Shown here: positions 30,570 through 42,028 of the stretch, in pieces
How positions within the stretch are numbered: the first letter of the stretch is position 1
How the letters are laid out: every line of letters starts with the position of its first letter
NCBI RefSeq assembly: GCF_905475465.1
Contig: NC_062257.1
Span: forward strand, 7,316,001-7,380,000
Origin: Pieris napi
Lineage: Eukaryota > Arthropoda > Insecta > Lepidoptera > Pieridae
Length of the DNA: 64,000 nt
Direction of reading: 5' to 3'
Made by a program: the position numbers and the translations under genes
Notes under the pieces: model-generated
What the model saw: only the letters and a program-made list of their open reading frames with translations
Databases searched by the model: none
Told to the model about the DNA's origin: nothing

Positions 30570-33500
30570 TTTCGGCCGTGTTGTGCCGGCTTATAGAATA
30601 GCACCTCCCCATCTCTACCCGTGGGTGTCGTAAAAGGCGACTAAGGGATTTTTAAGGCGTAGGGCAGTGACGACCCCATCGCCCGCTGGTGGGATATTTG
30701 AACAATAACTATTTCCACCAGCGCAGTCAGTTAGTCCAAGTAGTGGGAGTGTCATGCTGCGTAAGCAGCCGAATGAGCCGACACGACCGGGGTAATACCA
30801 CTCTCCCATTGAAAAAAAAAGCGTGAAGTGGCCCACGCAGGACGTGTGTCGCGTTTCGTTTTATATTGTGGGATTCCCGGAAGCTCATTTCCTTCCTCTC
30901 CGAATCATCATGGCAGCGTTATTAAATAGAACTTTTTTACCCCAGGAGGGTACCTGCACTTCTAGTACAGGAGAATCCGTCCCTGGGTGTACTCACTCAG
31001 GCTGTCCCGCGTATTCTGGGGGGGACAAAATACCGCTCAACTGCAGAGGCAAATCTAGAAATAAACTCACGGTAACACAATTTAACACAGACTTTACTAA
31101 CATTAGGGGGCTTCAATCTAATTTAAATCCCGTCCACTTTCACCTCGAGACGGCTAAGCCGGCCTTATTGTTTCTAACGGAGACCAAGATAGTTCCCTCG
31201 TCTGTTGAACATTTGCACTATCCAGGCTATTGTCTTGAGCATAATTTTAGGCCACAAGCCGGTGTATGCGTTTACATTCGTGAGGATATAAATTTCCGTC
31301 GCCTCTTACATTTGGAAGAATCCGATCTTTCTACCTTGTGGGTACGCGTAGAATGTGCTGACCATCCCCGCATATACTGCTGCCTTTACAGGTCACACAG
31401 CGGCAACACCGAGGTCGATCGACTTATAGAACATGTCCAAACTGCACTCGATTCCCTTCTGTCTCTATCGCCTGCTGAAGTCGTTATACTGGGTGATTTC
31501 AATGCCCATCATTCTGAGTGGTTAAATTCTCGTACGACCGACTATTCGGGAAGAGGCTTCCATGATTTCGCTCTTGCATATGCTTTAACTCAACTGGTCA
31601 CAACGCCTACGCGAATACCAGACCGAGCTGACCATCAGCCTTCGCTATTAGATCTTATGCTGACTTCTCACCCAGACTTCTATGAGGTTACTGTGGATGC
31701 CCCACTTGGGTCCTCCGACCACTGCTTGGTGCGAACCGTTGTGCCAATTAGGCGTCGAACCCGCCCGCAGTTTTCGGAATGCCGTCGTGTCTGGCATTAC
31801 AAATCGGCCAATTGGGATGACATGCGTCATTTCTTTGCAGCATACCCATGGTTGCAAGTCTGCTTCAAGGGTAGTGATCCTGACGCCAGCGCTGAATCTG
31901 TCGCCGATGTGGTGCTACAAGCAATGGAACTCTATATCCCTTACTCTATGGTCCCCATTCGTGGTAAATCTCGGCCATGGTTTGGCCACTCTTGCAAAGA
32001 GGCTTCCCGTCTTAAGCTAGAGTACTATAAAATCTGGGCTCACGCAATGGCCATAAAGGATCCCGATGTAGCTCTCCATAAAAAGAAATTTAACGCAGCT
32101 ACCCGAACCCTTAAACGAGAAATTTTTAAAGCAAAATCGGAACATATTGGCAGAATTGGTGAAAAGCTCGCGAAATTGCCCTCTGGAACTCGAGCCTTTT
32201 GGTCATTGGCGAAGGCAACTCAGGGAAACTTTTGTCAGCCCTCTTTACCATCCTTGCGAAAGGAGGATGACTCGATGGCTCACTCGGCGAAAGAGAAAGC
32301 AGAGCTCCTTTGCTCTCTCTTTGCTTCTAACTCCACGCTCAATGACTCAGGGACCTTACCGCCCACTATTCCGCATTGCGGGTTTTCTATGCCTGAAGTT
32401 CGATTCGAACAGATTGGTGTGCGGAGGGCCTTAATCTCCCTTGATACCCACAAGTCAAGTGGTCCTGACGGCCTTCCCTCGATCGTTCTTAAGACCTGTG
32501 CTTCTGAGCTGACTCCGGTGCTTACACGGCTCTTTCGACTCTCGTACTCCTCGGGCGTAGTTCCAAGCTCATGGAAGACTGCGCATGTTCATCCCATTCC
32601 CAAAAAAGGTGACCGCTCTGAACCATCCAGCTACAGACCTATCGCAATCACTTCTTTATTTTCAAAGGTAATGGAGTCTATCATCAATAGGCAGCTCTTG
32701 CGATATCTAGAGGAGCACCAGCTAATTAGTGATCGTCAGTATGGCTTTCGCCGTGGCCGCTCGGCTGGTGATCTTCTTGCCTATCTAACTCATAGATGGG
32801 CCGAAGTTGTGGAAAGTAAGGGAGAGGCATTGGCCGCTAGCTTGGATATAGCTAAGGCCTTTGATAGGGTTTGGCATAGGGCGCTTCTTTCGAAACTACC
32901 GTCATACGGTTTGCCCGATGGCTTATGCCGATGGCTGGCAAATTTTCTTGTAGGACGTAGCATTAAAGTCCTAGTTGACGGAGCGTGTTCCAATCCTAGA
33001 CCCATCAATGCAGGCGTTCCGCAAGGTTGTGTCCTTTCGCCGACCCTGTTCGTTCTGCATATCAATGACCTGTTGAATATCGACAACATCCATTGCTATG
33101 CAGACGACAGCACCATCGACACATTATATTCCGGCCATCCGAACATGTCTCGATCTGAAGTCGATGAGAGTCGCAACATACTTGTTCTCGAAATTGAGTC
33201 GATTCTGGAGAAGGTTTCTGTGTGGGGTAGTAACAACCTTGTTAAGTTTAATCCTACAAAGACGCAGGTTTGTTCGTTTTCTGCCAAGAAAGATCCTTTT
33301 GTCGTATCTCCCCAATTTGAAGGCGCTCTCCTTAGTTCGTCACACAGCCTCAGTATCCTTGGGGTTGGCATTTCGAAAGAAGTCCAATTTCGCAGTCATC
33401 TGGAAGAAAAAGCCAAACTGGCTTCCAAAAAGCTGGGTGTTTTGGGTAGGGCTAAGCAGTATTTCACTGAGGTGCAACGTATGCAGCTCTACAAAGCTCA

Positions 33501-34041
33501 AGTACGACCTCATATGGAATACTGCTCGCATCTCTGGGCCGGTGCTCCCAAATACCAGCTTCTTCCTTTTGACCAAATTCAGCGAAGGGCTTGTCGAATT
33601 GTCAATCTCCAATGTCTTACTGATCGGCTTGATTCTCTATCGCTACGCAGAGACATTGCGTCTCTTTGCGTTTTTTACAAAATTTATTACGGAGAGTGTT
33701 CTGAAGAATTGTTTGGGTTGATCCCTCCTGCCTCTTTTCAACACCGTACGAGCCGAACGACCTCTAAATTTCACCAGCATCATCTTGATGGTTGGAGGTC
33801 TTCCACGGTCCGCTTCACTAGGCATTTTCTTTTGCGAACTAGCGAACTGTGGAATCGGCTCCCGGGGGGGGTCTTCCCTCAGAGATACGACCTCCAAATT
33901 TTTAAAAAACGAGCCTACTCCTCCCTCAAAGGCCGGCAACGCACCCACTAAAATGGGTGTCTATGGGCTGCGTGGACTACCCTTTTTGGTCGTCCCGCAA
34001 GCTCGTTTGCCCCCCTATTATATATAAAAAAAAAAAAAAAA
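30570..34041 (+). mobile_element. Element B: full-length-looking single-ORF non-LTR retrotransposon
   Basis: The 5' leader (about 30570-30909) includes 'gtgggtgtcgtaaaaggcga', a potential hairpin GCTGGTGG...CCACCAGC (about 30685-30724) and the segment shared with element A's leader. One long ORF follows, then a short 3' UTR and a 16-nt A run (34026-34041). Its 3' end recurs as a solo fragment at 27420-27525. No clear target-site duplication found by eye. Confidence 0.85.
30910..33951 (+). CDS. Endonuclease-reverse transcriptase of element B (Jockey superfamily, CR1/L2-like)
   Basis: Retrotransposon protein for target-primed reverse transcription. The frame is open from 30823 (GTG), but the first ATG is at 30910 (MAALLNRTF), giving about 1013 residues. 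From that ATG, an AP-type endonuclease has GDFNAHH at about 195-201 and a SSDH motif. The RT has DGLPSIVLKTC, SYRPIAITSLFSK, SLDIAKAFDRVWH, NAGVPQGCVLSP and YADD (about 730). The C-terminal region ends with FKKRAYSSLKGRQRTH. No stops or frameshifts and all catalytic motifs present, so this copy could still be active. By eye it is about two thirds identical to element A. Confidence 0.9.
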   Translation: MAALLNRTFLPQEGTCTSSTGESVPGCTHSGCPAYSGGDKIPLNCRGKSRNKLTVTQFNTDFTNIRGLQSNLNPVHFHLETAKPALLFLTETKIVPSSVEHLHYPGYCLEHNFRPQAGVCVYIREDINFRRLLHLEESDLSTLWVRVECADHPRIYCCLYRSHSGNTEVDRLIEHVQTALDSLLSLSPAEVVILGDFNAHHSEWLNSRTTDYSGRGFHDFALAYALTQLVTTPTRIPDRADHQPSLLDLMLTSHPDFYEVTVDAPLGSSDHCLVRTVVPIRRRTRPQFSECRRVWHYKSANWDDMRHFFAAYPWLQVCFKGSDPDASAESVADVVLQAMELYIPYSMVPIRGKSRPWFGHSCKEASRLKLEYYKIWAHAMAIKDPDVALHKKKFNAATRTLKREIFKAKSEHIGRIGEKLAKLPSGTRAFWSLAKATQGNFCQPSLPSLRKEDDSMAHSAKEKAELLCSLFASNSTLNDSGTLPPTIPHCGFSMPEVRFEQIGVRRALISLDTHKSSGPDGLPSIVLKTCASELTPVLTRLFRLSYSSGVVPSSWKTAHVHPIPKKGDRSEPSSYRPIAITSLFSKVMESIINRQLLRYLEEHQLISDRQYGFRRGRSAGDLLAYLTHRWAEVVESKGEALAASLDIAKAFDRVWHRALLSKLPSYGLPDGLCRWLANFLVGRSIKVLVDGACSNPRPINAGVPQGCVLSPTLFVLHINDLLNIDNIHCYADDSTIDTLYSGHPNMSRSEVDESRNILVLEIESILEKVSVWGSNNLVKFNPTKTQVCSFSAKKDPFVVSPQFEGALLSSSHSLSILGVGISKEVQFRSHLEEKAKLASKKLGVLGRAKQYFTEVQRMQLYKAQVRPHMEYCSHLWAGAPKYQLLPFDQIQRRACRIVNLQCLTDRLDSLSLRRDIASLCVFYKIYYGECSEELFGLIPPASFQHRTSRTTSKFHQHHLDGWRSSTVRFTRHFLLRTSELWNRLPGGVFPQRYDLQIFKKRAYSSLKGRQRTH

Positions 34042-34360
34042 GACCTTCCATTTTCATTTTATTTATTTAAAGAGCTTAGTTTTTCACAACAACTTTCTAA
34101 TATGAATTAAGTTATTAGATTTATTTTATTTTTTATTAACTATATTATTGTTATTTTTATAATTAATACTTCGAGATTTAATTAAATTAATAAATAAATG
34201 TAAAGTTTATAAAGTTAAGTTTTAACAATCATTAAACAAACAAAAGCGCAATTTTAAAATAATGCGTAATTATGTTTATAAACAAAAATAATCGCATAAA
34301 AGTAAAAAACAAATTTGTACCGTCTTAATCAATATCTTAATCATACATTAATCAATAAAA
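34042..34360. other. Intergenic, probable 3' flank of the host gene
   Basis: AT-rich sequence between the element B A-tail and the stop codon of the minus-strand host gene. It should contain that gene's 3' UTR. I did not settle on one polyadenylation signal. Confidence 0.4.
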
Positions 34361-35239
34361 TCAAATCCTTATTTTCTTTTTCTTCTCACTTCCATCACAA
34401 GTAATATTCAAATCATTCAGCCTGTACAGACTTTTACCGGATGTAAATATGAAATTATTATCCAAATCAAAGGTAAGCGACCCAACGTCATCAATATAGA
34501 CCACCTTGACGATCCTAGATTCAGATAAATTCTTCTCTATAATAACCTTATATATTCCGTCCAACCACCAAGTGTATATCGCGTCGTGTCGATCAATTGC
34601 TATTCCACGAAAGTATGGGTTGTAACTCAACCAAACAATTTCATCTTTCTTACTTGCAAAGAGGCCATAAGTACTCAGACATACAGTAACATAGTCTTTA
34701 TTGACGACAAACGTTTTCACTGGCATAGTATGTTCAACGATAACTTCGAAATTGTCACCTTTCTTCTTAACAACTCTGGAGTCTCCATACGTAACGAAAT
34801 AAACATTTCCCTTGTAAAAGAGACTAAGTACTGTATCACCGCGGGAGCTGTATGGTGCAACTTTGTCAACCTTAGTATCTAGGACGTATATGCCATCACC
34901 GCCACCCAAGTAAACCAATCCGTTGTCCTGGTCGAGATCAAATGTACCGAAATTCATGATTTTGCCGACAGAAACGACTGAGCTGTTTGTGGGATCATCA
35001 ATATTTATAGAGCCCACTTTGTAATACTCCGGGTCGGTGATTCTCGGCTCGAAACTGTAAAATAGGGTGTTGCTGGATCTTAATAGCGCTAATTTGTGGA
35101 TAACTACGCGATTTCGGAATGGTGCGTCTATATCGAAAACATATGATACGTTGTAACACGTTCCGTTGCCTCGTACACATGTCGGGCATGGCTCTTGCGA
35201 AGCCACTAATGATATCGGCAGGAGGATCGCAAACAGCAT
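34361..35239 (-). CDS. Ommochrome-binding-protein-like secreted protein
   Basis: The only convincing host gene. It encodes about 292 residues from the ATG at 35239, starting with a hydrophobic signal peptide (MLFAILLPISLVASQE). The mature part has early cysteines (EPCPTC, GTCYN), repeated Y-x-x-G/VYLGGG beta-propeller-like segments and a late cysteine (NITCDG). I recognise the family from the moth haemolymph ommochrome-binding protein, which carries ommatin pigment; binding is inferred, not shown. An ATG nine codons upstream is in frame, but CCTTTCAG ends at 35248, so that part is probably intron and the gene has a 5'-UTR intron. The coding region is a single exon ending in a Lys-rich tail. 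Low, even base composition separates it from the GC-richer elements nearby. Confidence 0.75.
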   Translation of the reverse strand: MLFAILLPISLVASQEPCPTCVRGNGTCYNVSYVFDIDAPFRNRVVIHKLALLRSSNTLFYSFEPRITDPEYYKVGSINIDDPTNSSVVSVGKIMNFGTFDLDQDNGLVYLGGGDGIYVLDTKVDKVAPYSSRGDTVLSLFYKGNVYFVTYGDSRVVKKKGDNFEVIVEHTMPVKTFVVNKDYVTVCLSTYGLFASKKDEIVWLSYNPYFRGIAIDRHDAIYTWWLDGIYKVIIEKNLSESRIVKVVYIDDVGSLTFDLDNNFIFTSGKSLYRLNDLNITCDGSEKKKKIRI

Positions 35240-36715
35240 TTTTATGTCTGAAAGGAAATCATTCATTCTTAAACAATCTCAATAAACTTTTGCTTATAAA
35301 AACAAAACTTTATTTATCTTTTACAATGCATTATTAGCCTCTCAAGTATCGACTTTTAACCAGTACAGGATTACTTAATCAGACATCGCAGCTAATAAAA
35401 CATTCTTTTATAAATTAATAAGGTAAAATGAATATGTTGTTAATTATAATAATCAAAAACCATAACTTATGAACTCGGATTGATAAGATGTGAAAGCCTA
35501 TCAGCTAGACTGAGAAAGTTTAATGCTTATAACCGAACACTCCTAATTGTATTAAGCCTAACATCTATTACACGAAGAAAATTTAAAAAACAATAAATTA
35601 TTTTTCTATGTTAAACTAAGTAATAAGGAAGTTCTGTCAAGTAAGGTGATTCTCAATCCTGAGATCGTCCATTCAAACCTCGGCTCATGCATCATTGGTT
35701 ATCTATGTGCGCAAACAACGCTTTTTTATTTAAGTAATCAAAAATATTAAGAAGAAAAATTTACGACGTTAGAAAGCTTAACTTTCGTTCAAAAACATCA
35801 AAGAACTATGTCCCATTAGCGACTATACACGAATAAAAATCACCACTAACCACAGAACATATTGTAACCACATAGTGACCACTCGATCTGCCGTCACAAC
35901 AACAACTGCATGGTGCCAGACTAATATTGACCATGACTGGAGCACATTAACCTTCGGTGTTAAGGTGATTACACACTAACAATTACCCACCCGTGATCAA
36001 TCAGTCTATTTCATTTCGTGTCTGTTAATATGAAATTCAATGGGTGTATCACAAATACTATTAGTTGAAATATTCTATACAATTCGTGGTGTGGTATTTA
36101 TTTATAAAAGCTTGCCAACACTTGGCAAAATAATGCGATACGAGTATTTAATGTGACAAGCAAACATAACATACCTACACGAAGTGATGAAAAAAAGGAA
36201 AATTTATTTCTAAGTGTGAGGATAGCAATTCTGGATATCCAGACCTAGTTCGTTTATTACGTATAGAATTTCTAGTTCTCTAATCTAGATATTGGTGAGT
36301 TTAAGACAAAACGCGTTCTTCTTTGAAGCAGAATGCGTCCTTTAGGTATTAGCTTAGGGTTGGTATGGTTGGGAAGTTTATATCTTCTCCTATTCATAGG
36401 TTAATTTTTTTTCTAAATAGATTCATAAGCGGTAACTGGTATCAATGACAAACATACCTGAGTTGATTAAAATAGACGCCGGCCCACACTACGCTACGAT
36501 CATACATCGTCTAGTTGTCTATGTGACATCATCACATACCGACCAAATTATCTAAATCTCTATCCCTTACATAGATATTTGTACATTGCATTACTCGGTA
36601 GGACACACATCACAATCACCGTTTCAATATTATATTGGGGCATAGAATATTGAGAAAATTCTAGAATTCCAGTAAAAAATTTAAATGTATCTGAGCAACC
36701 ACATTCACAATTTCA
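35240..36715. other. Upstream region of the host gene; no promoter assigned
   Basis: Should contain the 5' intron, first exon and promoter of the minus-strand gene, but I cannot place them. Around 35640-35735 ('gattctcaatcctgagatcg', 'tctatgtgcgcaaac') looks like a decayed SINE. Confidence 0.4.
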
Positions 36716-36724
36716 TGTGTTTAT

Positions 36725-37361
36725 AGTTATTATTATTATTATTATAGCCTCTATTCGGACATGCCAGTATTTTTCTTTATTTTTCGTATATTGTACTTTT
36801 CTTCCACTTTTGCTTGTCCGTTTGCCAAATGGCAAAGGCCTCCTCCAACCTTCTCCATTCCGGCCTTTCTATGGCCACTCTACCCCATGTTGTTCCCGCG
36901 ACTTGTATAATGTCGTCGTCCCACCTTTTTTGTGGTCTACCTCTCTTTCTCTTTCCATCTCTTGGGTACCATTGTGTGATTATTTTACTCCATTTGTCCT
37001 TTCCCCTGATCATGTGGCCTGCCCATTTCCACTTTTGTCTTCTTATTTTCAAAGTTATGTCCTGTACCTTAGTCTTTCCTCTGATGTTGGTACTCCTTAC
37101 TTTGTCTTTTCTTTTGATCCCAGTCATGCTCCTTTCCATGGCATGTTGACATACGGAGAGTTTATTTGTTACGTTTTTTGTTAAAGCCCATGTTTCGCTC
37201 CCGTAAGCCAGCACTGGCAGGATGCATGTGTTAAATAATTTGCTTTTCGTTGAATTGTGTAGGGTCTTGTCTTTCATCACTTCTTTTAGGCTCCAATATT
37301 TTTTCCAGCTGTTTGCAACTCTTCTTTCGACTTCTTTGTTTCCGTTATCGTCTGGAGACAT
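36725..37361 (-). pseudogene. RTE-type retrotransposon RT C-terminus and 3' end
   Basis: The minus strand encodes 194 residues (36777-37361): LFNTCILPVLAYGSETWALT, then a KWAGHMIRG block, then GRPQKRWDDDI..VAGTTW. This is the standard C-terminal pattern of RTE/BovB-like proteins. RT catalytic motifs and endonuclease are missing because the copy is truncated at about 37375, where an in-frame stop lies just upstream. The 3' end has a TTA/ATT microsatellite (36727-36746), typical of this group. Confidence 0.8.
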
Positions 37362-37469
37362 CAGTTGACATCAGTTGAGTGTTTATAGTATAATAAGAAA
37401 ATGAGCGTGTAATAAATTGTTTACACTTTTAGGCATCCGTAATAACGTAATTGGAACTGAAAGATTCCA

Positions 37470-37763
37470 AAACTATTGTTACTTTAGGAGGCCTACTAAG
37501 CCTCGGCGTTCCACAACTAAGCGTTTTTAAGGCAGTTTTTGCCGCGCACCACCACTATGCGAAACCAGCTGCCCACTAAAGTATTTCCGAACCAATTCGA
37601 CTTAGGGTCCTTCAAGAAAAGAGCGTACCAATTCATAAAAGGCCGGCAACGCACTCGCGAGCCCTCTGGCATTGAGAGTGTCCATGGGCGGCGGTATCAC
37701 TTAACATCAGATGAGCCTCCTGCCGTTTGCCCCCTGTTCTATAAAAATACCCTATTTCTATGA
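37470..37763 (+). mobile_element. 3' fragment of the element A family, plus strand
   Basis: Encodes a peptide matching the extreme C-terminus of the element A protein (NQLPTKVFPNQFDLGSFKKR, then KGRQRTREPSGIESVHGRRY) and ends at 'gccccctgttctataaaaa'. 5'-truncated; opposite orientation to the full-length copy at 10364. Confidence 0.85.
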
Positions 37764-39529
37764 AAAAGTATCTGGGTGAGATACTTTTTCAAGAAACAGG
37801 TTTTAAGATATAAAAGAAATCACGAATAAAATACGAAATGGATCCGAACGAAAGAGAACGCTATCATTTTCAATGATTCGTTTATTATTCAAATATAACT
37901 AGCCAGTATCATTGCGCAATCAAAAATATAATTTAGTCATGTGGCAAAAAATAAATACCACGTCTATTTTGAATTTTAAATTATGAAAATTAATACATAA
38001 GTCTGTAAGGTGGAAATTTCATAAAATCGTTAGCTTAAAACATGTTGAATTGGCTGCCCTCTTTGCGCTTTCTTTGAAGATTAGACGAAATTAATTGTTA
38101 GAGCTCAAGTTTATCTTTATTTTACCCGGGACTCGTGCACAAAAGGCAAATTTAAATTATCTTAATAGAAAATTGCGCTTTTTAGAATTTTTCGCAAGTT
38201 TCACTTCTAATCCTTAAATTGTCATTTAAAGTAATCATTCCTTTAATGTTATAGATATATAATTATCTATATGTGTGTACTTAACTTAACACTGATATAT
38301 TTTAAATAGACAAGAAGGAGAGTGGGCAATGGGTCATAAACAAAGTCCGTGTATTCATGTTTAGAACATTTGAATCGTTTCTATACATCAATCAATAATG
38401 TATTTTCTGGCAATTTTAGTGTCCATGGGCGGCGGTTTGACTTAACATCAGATGAGCCTCTTGCTTAATGTTCTATTTAAAAAAACTTTATGAAATTTTG
38501 TAATAAAAGGAAACCCATTAAAGGCGTAAGTGACTAAAAGAAACTTGTGTTTTATTTCTATGGGCTATAGAAATTACCCATATTAAGCTGTTATAACCAA
38601 AATATGTCCGCATTTACGCTTTATGCAGTAACAAGTAAGTGACTGACCTATAATATTAAATTTATTAAATAACTAAAAATAACACCTAAATTAGGTTATT
38701 CTACGAAAGGAAGCCAAACCGCGGTTAATAACCATCATAGAGAATGCAATGAATTCACATTTAACCTAAATATCTAGACATCAAGCTATGCAAGTCTAAA
38801 CTAAGAGCTATATTAACCGTCTGCTCGCAAAATTACTGTCTGAGTACACACGAATGTATTCACTAAATTCTTTAAAGTAAACGGACTTTGAGAAGGTTAA
38901 TGCACCACGGTACGTTAACTTAATTTAACTTAAATTGTAGATAAAAATTTAAATTAAACTTCACTGAAAGATGTTTGATATTTCATGTAAAACGGAGTCT
39001 ATTTAACAAGTCGCAATAATTAATTTACAAAACTATAAGTCTGCATCTAAAACTTGAGTATCCTAAACGTCTAGGTGACCCGATATTCATAATATAGCTT
39101 TGTCATTCACCCACTCTCAGCTCTGACTGCTCAGCGAAGGATAATTATTTCTCTGGATTACTTTCGGATGCTAAGCGCTCTTAATATGTATCATGTTTAA
39201 ACACATTTAGTGGTCTAATATATTATTATTGTTATCTAATTAACTCATTTGAACAGTGTTGTCCTAGTAGCAGCGTGCGATTCTCATCCGTGGTGGTATG
39301 AGGTCGTGGGTTCACAAAAGGAAAAATTAATGATACGTAATAAGAGCTAATCATGTTTCCGAAATTAAAAGCATTCTTATTCTTCAGAAGCCAAGAAATG
39401 GTTTAGGCAATCAATTATTAACTTTAGACGATGACGATGAACGCCAAATTTATCATCTGTCTATTGTCAAGATACTGCTATTGTGGATGTCTGAAATAAT
39501 CTGTGGTGATTCGTAAGTGATTCGAGTAC
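37764..39529. other. AT-rich non-coding stretch with a repeat scrap
   Basis: 38418-38478 ('gtgtccatgggcggcggttt', 'cttaacatcagatgagcctc') is a short solo 3' end of the element A family, plus strand. 39250-39315 ('agcagcgtgcgattctcatc') looks like a SINE head. Otherwise nothing is recognised. Confidence 0.5.
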
Positions 39530-40110
39530 AACTTTTTTATGTAACAGGGGGTAAACAGGCAAGAGTCTCATCTGATGTTAAATGAACATCAAGGACACAC
39601 ACATTTCCAGAAGGCTCTCAAGTGCGTTTCCGGCCTCCAGATAGTGGTGTTTCCCGGCAAAAATTGCCTTAAGAAACGCTCAGTTCTGGAACGGCGGACG
39701 TCGAGGTAATACAGCTGCAGGTATTAATCCAAACAACTCCTTTCAACACTCTTGGTAGTAAATGCGGTAGAAGATGTAGAGGGACCCCACATCTCTACGC
39801 AACGACAAGGAATCAGGCCGCTCGAAAAGTGACTGGTCATCGCTAATTCGAATCGCTCTACGGGCAAGTGGAACGAGCTAGTATTGGGGAGGTCCCGCCC
39901 AGAGGTGAGAACAGTACTACATCTGGGGCCGAACTCTCGCTTTAAAGAGATGTAAGCGGTGGCCTGGAGGCTAATTTAGCCTTCCCTTCCAAATGACCGC
40001 GAAACTGAACGTCATTCGATATGTCAACGCCCAGTATTCCGATGCTGGCTGTTGCTTTAAGGAAATTTATGAAGAGAGGAGTAGCGACTAAGGGTGTTTT
40101 ATTTATCTGT
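39530..40110 (-). mobile_element. Decayed 3' fragment of the element A family
   Basis: Follows the 3' ~600 bp of element A in order with several deletions ('cctccagatagtggtg', 'acatctctacgcaacgacaa', 'aactgaacgtcattcgatat', 'cagtattccgatgctggctg'). Short open frames within it are remnants of the RT C-terminal region, and none is functional. Confidence 0.8.
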
Positions 40111-41879
40111 CCTAACATACATCGTGATCTAATGAAGCCTCTAACAAAACCCTTGTTTTGGCGAAGTCCGAAACTGGCAGAGAAAATTATTGTAAATTTA
40201 TAAAATATAAAGACAAGTATAGACAATATTAAGACCCTCATCCTACGAAGACAAAGGCAGTATTATTCAAAGGCAATGAAGCATATTTTATTCAGGGACA
40301 CGCAACAGGCCAAAATCCGCGAACCTTGTTAATATTAAATGCAATCAACTAAATGAATTGCACACAACATTTGTGGCTTACAAGTGAAAAATACAAATTA
40401 CCAACATTCGTCAACTCGAGTGAAACCTTTCCGCGGAGTTTTCATGTGAAAATTGAAATAAAAAAATGAGAAGGCGCGGAAAACTCGACTCGAGGCTTTT
40501 AAGTACGATTATTTATTCTGTGGGTTTATGGCGCGCACTTTATTTGACTCCACGTCTCACGTAAATCAAAAGCATACGCTCGTACATCTTGTGGTGTATT
40601 CTTAATTATAATATTGTGCTGTTTACTGCTGTTTTTCAATGCACAATGATGGCGGCAAGTTTCAGAGTAGTCCAAAGAAGAGCAGGGACTAAGAATCTTT
40701 TTCAGCGAGTTGCGCCAGAAATGCATTTTGGTCTTGAAATGTTATTGTAAGGTGTGAAGTAAGATTTCTGACCACTTACTGGTTTATACGTATATAGACA
40801 CGAAACATGGTATTTTTATTGTAAAATTTTTATTACAATATTGTTTCTTTGGTGTGTTTGTGTATGTAAGCGTTCCACGTAACCCATTTTATTGATATTT
40901 AATCTATGTTTTATATAATAAATGGGCAGTCATACTCGAGATCTTGTTGTTTTAATACGTATATAACAAATACCTCCCTTACTGCCAGCGGCTAGCTCGT
41001 ATTCGTCTAGTCGGACTAGACTAAAAGGAATTGAATTTTTATTCGAATTTATGTCGCAATGTGATTGAACAATTATTAATTTTGAATTATGGTGCAGTTA
41101 AAAGTAAAATTTTCATTGCAGTTAGAAATTTAATGATAATGAGATAAGTATTGTTTGATGGGAACCTGGTACCCCCATTATACATCATTAACCACCAAGG
41201 CAAGGTGATAAAAAACTATTCTCTTAAGACTATGTCAACATTTACAATAAATATTTTATTTTGTACTGTCTAAAAACATCTTTTTATGTCGCATACAAAC
41301 TCCATTAATAATTATTCAAGACAAAAAGCGCGAAACAATAATTTTAAAGATTGGTCTCGGTACCAGTCTTATAAAATGTCTTCATTTCTCCCGGAACATT
41401 TAAATTGTCTTTTGATGTCGAAAAGCCGACCTAATTTCAACATTTCATGCATTTTTCTCCATTTTCACTGTTATTAGATCAGCCCTTGATCGTTTATCAA
41501 AAAATATCTCGACTTTATTCATTTGGTTTCCTCTGCCAATATTATCAAACAAAATATGTCTTTATCTACAATACCAACTACTAAACGAAAGTTTAATATG
41601 TTTTGGTTCTTCGATTTGAAAATATTTTTGCATCGGATAGTTCATTGTCGAGGTATATAATAATAATGTGTTTATTAAACAGGCAATCATAAGCCCATAA
41701 ATGGTTATTATTGTGTTAGTTACAATTTTGTTCTGAATGTTATATAAGTAGGTTAGGTTAGGCATGAAAGTAATCATAAAATTAAAAGGGGCAAAGTCCA
41801 TTATAAGGAGCCATGTAAGGGGTCCAATCCAGCATTCCCATTCAATCATTCCATTATTATATTATTATTATATATAATT
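40111..41879. other. No gene recognised
   Basis: AT-rich non-coding sequence. A 95-codon hydrophobic frame on the minus strand (41562-41849) has no recognisable family and is not called. Confidence 0.4.
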
Positions 41880-42028
41880 CAAATTCAAAATCATTTATTC
41901 ATATAGGTAACAAAATGGACACTAATGAACGTCAAGGCGAAAAATAAATATATATGAAATGCGTCTAATTTTACATTTACTGCCAGCTCCCAATTAAAGG
42001 CCGTAGAACGGAAGAGAACAACCAAACA
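41880..42028 (-). mobile_element. Non-LTR 3' end (family of 2205-2502), minus strand
   Basis: 'aaatcatttattcatatagg', 'taacaaaatggacactaatg' and 'gccgtagaacggaagaga' in the same order as 2205-2360. 5'-truncated. Confidence 0.7.

Noticed and set aside
30823..30909. Extended N-terminus of the element B ORF
   Set aside because: It begins at GTG inside leader sequence shared with element A, which is non-coding there; the ATG at 30910 is preferred.
35240..35266. Nine extra residues at the start of the ommochrome-binding-like protein
   Set aside because: They precede a splice-acceptor-like CCTTTCAG and would put a charged stretch before the signal peptide.
41562..41849. Hydrophobic 95-codon minus-strand frame as a membrane protein
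   Set aside because: Hydrophobicity is expected from AT-rich codons; no start context, family or neighbour supports it.
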